64,000 bases of DNA from Annona cherimola (lineage: Eukaryota > Streptophyta > Magnoliopsida > Magnoliales > Annonaceae), in assembly GCA_030490835.1 (NCBI GenBank), contig CM059977.1, positions 36,105,676-36,169,675 of the forward strand. The letters run 5' to 3'. A model generated the notes under the pieces. That model did no database searches, was not told the DNA's origin, and worked only from the letters and a program-made list of their open reading frames with translations. The position numbers and the translations under genes are program-made. Below are positions 38,401 through 50,400 of this stretch, piece by piece; the first letter of the stretch is position 1; every line of letters starts with the position of its first letter.

Positions 38401-41400
38401 TTGTATGAAAAGTTTTTATTGTAAAAGTTTTTGAATTTACAGACACTGATGTGATAGAATAGGGTAATGTTAGGAGTAAAAAGATCAAAGTTAAAATAGA
38501 TAGATTAGTGATATCAAAAAAATAGATAGGATACTTGTATGGGTAGTTGTGTAGAAATGATTGAAAAGTAGGGCAGTCGTATAGGAAGATGTGTAAAAAT
38601 ATGATAGTTATAAAGAGTGAAAGGTGTGTTATCCAAACATGCCCCAACTTCCGGTATAGATAGCTAGAAAATGGACTAGCCTTAAGAAATTGAACATAAT
38701 ACTTTTAAGGAATCCAATAAGGCAGGATCTATAGATCAGACAAAACCTAGAGCCTAGAGAACTGAACCTTCCAATAAGTGAAGAACACAATCATTTCAAT
38801 CATGATGATGAAAAATAACATACCAAAAGAATATCTACACTGTTAACAATGTAGAACCCAAATCCAATTAGCTTGGACAAGATCAGAATTTCAATGCACT
38901 TTGAGGAGGTGACAAACGTCTTACTACAACTAGGCACAAAAAGACAGGTCTACACCTATTTCATCCTCAATATGAAGAAATAATCCGGTCATCAGCCGAT
39001 GGCTGAATTGAAAACCATAGAACATGCGTGTACACAAACCTACAGCTTTAATGAATGGAGGTGTCAGGGATCAACTACCCCATCACATTCTCCACCTTAG
39101 GGCTGGAATAACCGTTCACCTTAATGGTAATGAAAGATGGGTTATGATCTTGTTAGCTAGGGCTAACATGAGCTTATGTTAGTCCAGGCTAAAAAGGCGT
39201 ATCTTTTGTGAAAATGTTTTTCTAAGTATATTTAACTCATATGCCAAGTTTCACAATTTCTTAATATGCATATAATATTTTTTATTTTCAAAATCAAAAT
39301 TTTTAGGAGGGTTAAAATAACTTAAATATATAAACAATACCAGTTTCTATTAAAAACTCTATAGCTAAAATAAATAACTAAAAATATATAAATTACGAAT
39401 TTCCAAAAACCTTTACAGTGAATAAGTAAACATCATATTAATATACAGAAATAGTAAATAGCATATTTTCATGTTGCACTACAACCCAACAACTTTAACA
39501 TTCAAATACATAAAGCACCAATACATATACAAAGAGCCGCATATAAACGATACAAAGCAAAGAGCAGAAACAATTAATTAGAAACTAAATCATCATTAAC
39601 TAATCATCTATTCTACCTTCTATAAATCCACATTAGCAAGCACCTGTCTCTTAAAGCATCTATGCAATCAACTTGCGTTATCACAAATCTCTAATTTCCA
39701 TTGTTTAGATTCGCTAAAAATTAATTAAAAATGTTAATTTTGCTATTTGTTTTGGTGTTCCACCCTATTGTTATGCATATATTATATCATAAATCACTAA
39801 TTTTTCATTGTTTAGCCTCAACGAAAATTAATTAAAAATATTAACTTTGCTACATGTTCAGCGTACCATACTATTGTTATGCATCTAATATATCATTATC
39901 ATTCACCATCAATCACCAATTTAAGCTAAAAAATGGTTTAGGAATTTCCTTCGAATCATTGAGTTTCTCAAATAATTAAATATGAATTAGCAATTCAACC
40001 TTGCCTTAAATGGTAGTCTATCACCCAAAAATGATCTAGGAACTTTTCAAACTTGGGCCCTCAAATCTGAGAACACTCAGACTCAAAATTCCATTAAAAA
40101 CAAAACTGTATTATATAACACAGAAACAAAATAAAGTGATCTTAAAATGTAAGTAAAGATAGATTAAAATGCACTTTTTATATCACACCATTAAACGAAG
40201 TATTTAAAAAAAAAAAATCATTATAGATGAATTAAATTTAACTTTTGACTTATATTGCAACCATTATTCACTTTATCAATTACTGAAGATTTAGCTTTTA
40301 TATCCTTTTTACCAGGGAAGTGTTATCAATACACATATATATAGGTAATCATTAAATACAGCTGAGCTCCATGGAGACTCCATGCAGCCCCTTTTGTGAA
40401 GTAATAAAACTTTTCGATGAAAAGAATTTATTGTAAAAGTTTTTTAAATGGGAAAAATGATGTGATATGAATAGAGGTAACAATAAGGAAAAGAAAATAA
40501 AGTTAAAATAAATAAGTTAGTTATACAAGTAGTTGTGTGGAAATGACTGAAAAATAGGGTAGTTGTTTACGAAGATGTGAAGAAATAATTGAAAAATAGG
40601 ATAAATGGGGAAAGTGAAAAATTTTAGATTAAAAGTTTTTTGTTTGAAAAGTTTTTTGTGCACCAAACATGCCCTAAAATATTTATCATGTGCATCCATC
40701 TGCATTTATTTATGATTCCAAAAATCACATGTATTTAAAACCTTTATTTACTATTTAATTTTTAAAAATTAATAATCGTATATTTACACTCTAAATGTGC
40801 TAATTTTTTACAAATATAAGTTTCCAATGAAATTATTTTTAGTAGCACAATGAAACAAGTGGTGTGAAACAACACAAATAGTTCAGATTTGGGAAAAAAG
40901 TTTAAAATAAAAAAACAAGGGGCTGTGTCAAGTCTTCATGCAGCCAGGCCATATTGAATTATTGCTCTATATATACATAAAATGAGGGTGAAAACTGTTG
41001 ATTTCTTAAATTATAAAAAAATATATACACAAAAATCCAAAAGTAGTAAATTTTGGAACAAACTAAGTAGACATGGGCCTAAAAAATTAAAAACAAAAAA
41101 AAATAAAATAAGGCTCAAAAAACGTATGTATCGAGGCTTGATACATTTATTTTTTATTGCTCCAACTAGAAACGTACTTTACAATATCTTTTTTTACAAC
41201 TCAATCAATCATCCCAACTAATTTTTCCAATTTTTGCTCAATGAATGATACCCATACTTGAATTTGCAGGAGACACTGCTCCTAGCAAATGGGAGAGAAA
41301 ATGCTCCCCTCCCCCTCCCCTCGAGGTTGAGCCCTAGACCACTTGCATCAAGGCCAGAACTATGCACCAACTGCACTATGAGCTTGGGAACACACATATG

Positions 41401-44400
41401 TATTGAATTGGCTTGTTTAATAGTTAACTAGGTTCTAGAATTGCATCAAAGCCATTTCTTCTCAAAAGCTCCTCTTTCTTAGGCATTTCTTTGTCGTGAA
41501 AGGGAGATTCAAGCAAATAGAAATCATTTGCGATGCTTCCAAAGAGGGTTTTCAACAAAGGGTATGTTTGTTTTTAACAAAAACTTTTCAAACTAAGACT
41601 TTTCAATCTAAAATTTTTCACTCTCCATAACTATATTTTAAAATTATTTCTTCATATCTTCTTATACAACTACTCTATTTTTTTATTCATTTCTACACAA
41701 CTACTCATACAGCTAACTTAGCTATTTTAACTTTGTTCTCTTTACACCTCATCATTACTCATATCATATCGCATCATTTTCTATCAATTTAACAACTTTT
41801 AAACTAAAAACTTTTCATTCAAAAGTTTTATCGCTTCTCAAACACACTCAAAAGAAAAAACTTTAGAAGATCAAAATCCAACACTAAACATTTGTGAATG
41901 ATCAAGCATGTGGATGATGTTGCCATCAAGATAATGGAACTAACAGAAAGCATAGTTTTCTATTGCTAATGTGCGACTACTAACGTTTTTTGAAAAAATT
42001 GCAAGTGATTTTTCGAAATTTGAAGCATTTTTAGCACTATGATGATCATAATTACTGAATGAAAACAAAGAAAAGGGATCTATAACAAAATTTTAGTAAA
42101 GCTAATAGTTTTTAATTAATTCCAATCAGTTTAATTAGGAAGAATTTAACAAGTACACCAATATATTCTCAATAAGTCAATTCTTTAGGGCACATCAGTA
42201 ACATATGCGTTGAAACAGCTGGGCAAGTATTAAGTAGTGCAAGTTAGCAAGTAATGAGATTTTGATAATGCACACAGGATTTGTATGCTTTTCTACTTTA
42301 TATTATTTTTGTGTTTAACAGAATATGTAATTGAGATGTATGTATTCAAGTATTATAAAATCTGTAGTGGTTATTCGTGCAGCACAAAATAATCATCAAT
42401 TTTTTTATTAAATATTCGAATATTCAATCTAGGGTCTATTTTGTAAGATGCGTAGAAAAATCCACTCCTTCCTACACACCTTTTGATACAATTTGACATC
42501 TTAACTACCTAACTACCCTACTTTTTCGATCATTACCTTTACTTTCCAATCATTTTTTACAGTTTTTCGTACAACTATCATATCTATTTTATCTTTATTC
42601 TCCCTAGTTTAATCATTATCCCTATAGTATCACATCACTCTCTCACCTTTTCAAAATTTTTCAAATAAATTTCTTGCCAGCTTCTTTTACATCTTAAGAA
42701 ACGGGCCTTTAAAGTAGTATTTTCATTCAAAAGGTGTGTTTGGCATTGTATAAAAAATATCAATCTAAAACTTTTCACTCTCTATTTTTTAATCATTTTT
42801 TCACATTTTCCTATACAACTAATCTACTTTTCAATCATTTCTATACAACTACTCACACAACTAACCTGTCTATTTTAACTTTACCCTCTTTACTCCTCGT
42901 TATTACCCCTATCATATAACATCATTTTCTTTTTATTCAAAAACTTTTCATCCAAAAGTGTTTCACTTCCTAACACACCCAAAATGTGCATTTAAATTTT
43001 TTTCATAATTTACTTAAGACAAAAACAGCAACTTTATCTGGAGCCATTGTTATGTTGTTAGGTGCTGATAAAATAAAAAATAAAAAAAAGCTCACCTCAA
43101 CACCAGAGTCAGCCTTTCTCTTCTTGCCTCTGCCTCCTGCAATTACAACAAGCAAGTCAGCACAACAAAAACATTTCAGCCATTTTCCTTTGTCCAAGTT
43201 CAAAACATAGCCTCAAAATGCAAAATTCATTAAAGCCAATGAAAGTGCAGCATTAATAAAGACCATAGAATTATGTCTAGAGATAACAGACACTCTTTTG
43301 GAAAACAAGGGCCAGATTTATTTCAGTTCAGACCTGGAAAACTTGGGTATATAATTAGAAATTAAGCAGAAGAGGCGTCAGAAAAAAATAGCTAAAAAGA
43401 GAATGATCAGGGAACATAAGCTATACTTCCCGAATAATGTTGCATGGCTTTCTATTGTACCATAAAATTCAAGTTTCCTCTGAGGTAATGGTCACAGAGG
43501 TACAGGCAGGCAAAATTAGTAGAATCTTGGGAACAGTTTACTGTGAAGGTTAGATAATATGCTTCTTAAACAAGTTAACAATCTATTTCCAACCAAAAAA
43601 TTGAATTGACAAGTTCAGATGAAAAGTGAAATTCATTATGGATGTAGATGAAAGAAATATTGAGTTGGACCTTGAATTTGTGGACACTATAGTCATAAGA
43701 TAGATTCAAGATAACAGTAAATGGATTAGAATTTCAATGTTCAAACATTTCCATGCCATAAAACAAAAAACAAAAACAAAAAAAAAATACTCACATATAT
43801 GACTTATAACTACAAGAGAGGGTGGGCCTTGGTGCAACATGTAGAAGTTCAAATCGCACTAAGCAGCCTCTTTGTAATCGACACTCCTCCCTGGAGTCCC
43901 AAACCCTGCGATGTGCAGGATCCTAAGCACAAGGCCAGCCCTTTAACCTATAACTATAAGAAATTCTTGTTGCAGAACTGTAAATGATGGAAGATTAAGC
44001 TCAACTGCAACACTGACAGCACAGTTGAACACAAAACAATCAAATTGTCGTGAAAGAATTATTAGCCTCTCCAACTGGACAAGCAACTGTCAGTGTGCTA
44101 GATTTAAGTCATTATCAGGTAGCCTAGTGTTCAAACTGAGATGTTGAGCCTAAATGAACAGTCATGGCAGTCCCTCTTGCATGCCTTTCTTGTGCTTAAA
44201 TTCAAAGAAAGTACTCTTTTTCACATTTCCCAATTTGCCTTTTCCACCACTCTTGAAACAACCTGACTTTATCACCATGCAGGGAACCAACAATACAGAG
44301 TGGCAACAGGACTAAAATAAATCGGTCCTAGTTTCAAACAGATGGTGTATCATTTCATGACATAAATCTAAAAACTCAAAAAGGAGGCTTAAACTTTATA

Positions 44401-47400
44401 TCAAAATATACACAGATATGACAAAATAGTGAAACTACTAGGAGAAAACTCGGTCACTCGAAAATGCTGCTACACCCATACTGAAGGATCGAACTATAGA
44501 AACCTAGAACATCTCATTCCATTAGCTTACAAGTTCAAGAACACGGATCAGAAACCCTAAAAATTTCACTAATAAGAATACTAAAGCTCTAGTCAATGCT
44601 TATATTTACTCCTTAGAACCAAACATTTCCTCACCAGAATTCCTGAGTTCTCCTTTATCCACTTTTGTATCTGCAAAGACGCAATGAGAACACGTAAATT
44701 TTAATTATAAAAATAAATGCATGAATTGTGCAAAGAGTTGGAACTGGAACTGGAACTGGAGCAGGAGCAGTAGTTGGGCAACTATGACAGAAGGACAGAG
44801 ATATGTTTGCAGAAATACAACATCTCAACTGAAGGAAATTTTTCAAAAAGACGATGTCAGGAAAGATACTCAATTGAAGGAGTATTTTGGTTTGGAGTTG
44901 TTCAGCAAGAGCATTAGATAAATGAAATATCAGATGAATGAAGGAACATATCATAACACCCAATTATCTACCTATAGGAATAAATGAGATACGAAAGAGC
45001 ATTAATTGCAGTCCTGCTTCTATGTAACCAGGCTACATGTAAGCAGTTTCATGTAACCCCATCCACTTTCCCACCTTGATAATTGATGAGAAACCCACTC
45101 CATCCATTATATTTAGCATCATTTATTTAGCTAGGAGATCAAATTTCATCAAAATCAGAACATGCATGGGCCACATTTGCTGAAAAATACGTATACGACT
45201 ATGTAAATTATAAAAAAACAATTAGATTCATTCACATACACATTATAATATTATAATATTTTATAGAATCATTTATCCACATAGTAATAATACTTTAGAC
45301 GATTTAGATGTTAAAAATACAATTTTAAATTTGATACTTAGCAACACCCATTTTATTATATTTATTTTAAACATTTGTAAACAAGGCCCATGCACAATGA
45401 TATCACACAAATGATGAGGCTTACCTGACAATATAAATGATATTAAGTACAATGGATAAAGTAGATTTCACATCAATAATTAAGGTGGGAAAAATGGATA
45501 AGGTTACATAGAAATGGGGTTTCATAGTAACTCTTAGCTGTATGGTTTGTAGATGATTTCTTGGAAAAATTAAGAATGCATGAACAAGCAAGAACAAAGG
45601 TGAGAAAACGTGGATAGACAAGCAACATTGCAATTTCCTTAGCCTTTTTATCACAATGAATCATGAATGTGTATCTTTTCACATTTATAATAGGCAGTTG
45701 ACCAGGTAATTAAAAAAGATCATCTTCAATCCTTGTCAATAATACTAACTGAAGATTTTGGGAAGGACGTGGTGAATAGTGATGCACAGCAAACCATTGG
45801 TTTGCACTAAACCATGAATTGTGATTCGCAATTGGCCAGCGAAACTAGCCAGTCTGTTCTTATTCATCTTCCCTTTCATTTTTCAGTAGTCGTACTCTAG
45901 ACAGCACTATGCAATATGCAGTGCTGATTCCAGTCAAACTCCCATCTCTAGCCCAGTTCCCAACACATTGCTTTAACCTTCTCTATGATCATTCAAAGCA
46001 GCTTTGGAAAAATAGCAACAAGAGTAGGATTGCTATACTAGAAAGAACATTAGGCCTTCAAAAGACAAATTGATGTCATGATCATGGCAAGAACATAAGG
46101 GAAAAGAGAACTTCAAGAAGGATGTTTGGAAAGATAAAAAATAATCAGGAACCAACACACACACATTAACATCAGAGTCACACCAATAGGTAATGTGACA
46201 TTTAGCTTTCTCAGCATCCTCCAACAGCCATAGTTTTATATTTTACTTTCTTTTTTTTTTACTCACTTTAACTGCATTATCTTAATTCATTTATCTCTCC
46301 TTTTTCAACTCCACCTCTCTTACACACACTTTTACAACTCAAACAAATAGTTTTATATTTTACTTTCTTTTTTTTTACTCACTTTAACTGCATTATCTTA
46401 ATTCATTTATCTCTCCTTTTTCAACTCCACCTCTCTTACACACACTTTTACAACTCAAACAAATGTTATCTTTCTTCCTCTTCAATGATAATCTCTACTT
46501 GTAAAATCACTATCCCCATTTTTGTAATCATTACCCTCCACACTACATTTAAGAGCTATATAGTTTTACAGCTCATTACCACAGTTTTTCATCAGCGATC
46601 ACCCAAAAGTCTTTATTCCACGCACATCATCCTTGGACCCATTCACCAAGTTTTCTCTCCTGTTTTTTTTCTATTTACATTCTCTTTCATATTTCCTTCC
46701 CTTCTCCACTTTCCTTTATCAGCATCCAATCAAAGCATAGATAGTTTCACCAAGTGCAACAAACAACCAATAACCAAACCGGTTGGAGTAGTAACAATGT
46801 TTGTCATGCAAGTCTCTGCAGTGATCTGGCTGAAGTAACCGTAAAGTGGGCTCCATTCTGCTAAGCACACAGTTAAAAATCATGCTGTTTTTCTACTACC
46901 AGAGAGGTAATAAATTGAGATCTCATTGGCAGCCCAAAACAGTCAACCATTTTCCTACTACCAGAGTAGCAGAAAGTTTTGGTTCCATTGGAGATCCAAA
47001 ATAGCATGATTTTTTTCCATCATGGAAAGAACAGCTGACTATTTTCTAATGATTGATTTGTGGGTTCTAACACCGATTTCATGCTGTGTACTCTCTTCTT
47101 CTTCTCACTCAAACAACATAAAATACCACCTCAGCTATGTATTTTGAAACTGTTGGTCATAGCGTGAAAGGGCTTTACCTCTCTTTGAGATTTGTAAGTT
47201 CTAAAGGAAGATTTAGCTCAAGCAGCTTTAGAATTTAGGGTTTCCAACCTAGATATGGTTGTTAGCTTATGCCTCATTTGGCTGCTCATCTCAAATTTCC
47301 AAAGGTGTTTGGGAGTTTACATATCTACGTCAGTGGTTAGAAATTAGGAGAGAAGCGAAATTCTCACATATACAAAAAGCTAAATTAATCAGCTTCCCAC

Positions 47401-50400
47401 GAACCAAGTTATGATCCGCACGTTCGGCAGAACAAACCTCGACCAAGCCACATGTTGTTCCCACCGAACATGCCAAATGTGCTGATTGTTTGTGAGAAGC
47501 TAATTAATTTTGCTTCCCACAAACGTAAAAATTCTGCTTGTTTCTCTTAAACTTTAGCCACACATTGTGAAGTTGTAAATCACCAATTAAAAATTTTGCT
47601 TTTAGCCACACATCGTGAAGTTGTGAATCACCAAACACATCACGAAATTACTAAACAAGCTTGTCATCCGTTTAACATGTGGCCAAACAAAGCCTTATTC
47701 TTTCACCACTAGAACTTGGTTCTAATAGTTAGTGCTAGTCTGAAAATTTCTCACAGTGGAAGTGTCTTAGCTGGAGGTCCAATGTTTTGAGCTAGATCTG
47801 GTCCGGATCATCACATATCAGGCATTCAGGCCAGATAAACTTGATTCAATTGGAGGTGCTCAAGCGGCAGACTGAAGAAGCGAATCCAACATAGAATCAT
47901 CAACCTCAACCTAAACTACTTGATCATCAAGCCTAGATTCAGTTTTTTAATACTATAGGAGTCGGGACATCAGAAATAACTTGAAGGAAATCTGACAAAG
48001 TTTTGCCTAGTCTCAACAAACCTAACTCTAAAAAGATCGCAGACAGTAACTCAGCTGACACCCATCTGCTTTCTTTTGATTTGTGAGCATTTCGAAGTGC
48101 TTTTGGCCTTCATCTGTGATCAAGAGTAAAATATTTAGGAATCCAATGAGTTGATCATACAAACAACAGAATCCAACAAAGTTATAGAGAAAACAGTTTA
48201 GATCTCATTGAATTCAGAAACTGAAGCTGAAAGTGGTATGAATCTGGTACAATGGCTTTACATGCATCGGAGGAAAGGATTGGTAAATTAGAACAGTATA
48301 TGGGTAAAATCAGACATGGATTGGATGAAGACCAAGAAACAGTGGCTGAATTAAGACAAGGGCAACAGGATTTGAAACTACACATGACAGATTGGGGAGA
48401 ATGATGGGAATTATGTTGCAAAGACTTCCTCTTCAGGCATCGCAGCCATTAGAACCAAGGGAAGAGCCTCGTAGACTTGGAGAAAAGGCATATACAGAAT
48501 GAATCGGAAGGGTGAAGGCCTAAGTACTCTTGCAAGTGCATATGACAAGTGGATGTTGTGGAACCATGCACCGGCTGATAGAATGAATGGGAAGCTTGAA
48601 CTTCCAGTTCTCTCAAGAGGATCTCCTCCGTGGATTTTCAAAGCCGAATATTATTATACTTTATCCAAATTCTTATCATTAGATGATGGACATGGCATAC
48701 CATGAAGCGAAGTATTTCAGATACATGCCTGTTTTTATTCCCAGATACATGACCAGATAATGACCGCATATAAGAGATGCATCCATACAACCACTAATAT
48801 TAAATCTAACCGAGAGAGAATTCAAAATTACTGCTATTCAAACAATAAGGCATGTCAAAAAAAAATTTAAGAAAAAAAAAAAAAGTAAAGACAATGGTAC
48901 AAACCACTCGAACTTTTTGGCTTGGTATGAGTCGACCGCCCTGACTTGGAAGTCTTTTCTGCACCCTGTTTTTTTGCAAGTGTTTGCTGCTTCCGAACAT
49001 TCTCATCAGTGAATTTCAACAAGCGGTCCATGCTGACCCATTCATCCCAGCTGTACATTAAAGTTTGAAAACAGGTAAATGCATCCATTCAAAATGAAGA
49101 GAAGGTAAAAGTAGAATTCATTATCTGCAAACAAAAAAAAAAAAAATCCTTAGACAAAAATAAGCATCATTAACAAAGAATCTGATGAATCATTTCCTTC
49201 TATTTCTTGTAAATTGCAATGTTTTGCAGTGATGAACATATAGAAGAACAAATAAAGGATGAAATAATCATGTAAAACAGTAAAGAAATATTAAAGTTCT
49301 TGTTCACTCAAATCAACAATGTATAGCTAAGTAGTGCATTTTCTGAACCAAAACAGGCCTCCATCACCAAAGCTTTCTCATGTAACTGGTCAGATAAATT
49401 AATTGCATTTAGCTCCACCTATCTACAACTAAGATACATCCAGAGACAGAACCTCTCCATGTATTCAACTGACCGCACCCAATAGCAAGAAGGCCTTATC
49501 TTGATCCATCCATAACACATTATGCAATGTAGAGAACAATATCATAAGACTATGAAGGGTTCAAAAAGCTCAATGAGTGCTTTGAATGAGTGCTTTGAAT
49601 GGTGAAAGTCACGCATAAACTTCCCTTTATAAAATTTTTTATGGAAATCTACAAACATAATCAGAAAATTATTCAGAAAACTATTCTCTTAAAATTCTTT
49701 TTATGGATGTCATTTCTGAATTGAAATCAATCAGATAATGGCATGTTCTCAAACTGCAACACATGTTGCAGAGAAATTGCACCGCAAGAAACAATGCAAG
49801 AAATTTCCACGGAATAATAGTTAAAAAATAAAATATAGTTTGTAAATGTGATTTTTTCAAGTCATTATGAGGAATTTTCATCAGTTCAATGTCTTCCTCC
49901 TGAATTTCATTCATGCATAGATGGATGTATCAAAACATTAGCTGAATAGATGATTGAATGGATGTCTATATTGTTGGATGAATGAATGGATAGTAAGCTA
50001 GTTGGATGATTCAATTAGAAAGCTAGGTGGACGGATGCATCACCTATGGCATAACAGCACACTTGGGGGGTTTAGCTTAGACGGATCATTGGATGTATAA
50101 GGCTGCCACTAGAATATAGGAAACAAGATCAAGTTCATCAAATAGATGACTCAGATAGTCAGATTGGATTTGAATCAGAGAAATAGGGATCAATTTTTAT
50201 TAATTCTCCTGGAGATCCCAAAAAAAATTCTCCTGAGTCTGATCATATTGAGATCAGAAGGGCTAATTCAAGATAAATTAATATATTAATGGATTATGAA
50301 CTTTAAATTTTTGTAAGATCCCAGATTTAATCATGACAACAATACAGTGAGGAAAAAGAATGTCAGTTAATCAAATTTGGAATGAAAGTCCTTATCAGAT

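Noticed and set aside
46485..46838. 117-codon plus-strand ORF
   Set aside because: Antisense in MRG intron 4, hydrophobic low-complexity composition, no motif, no splice or promoter support.
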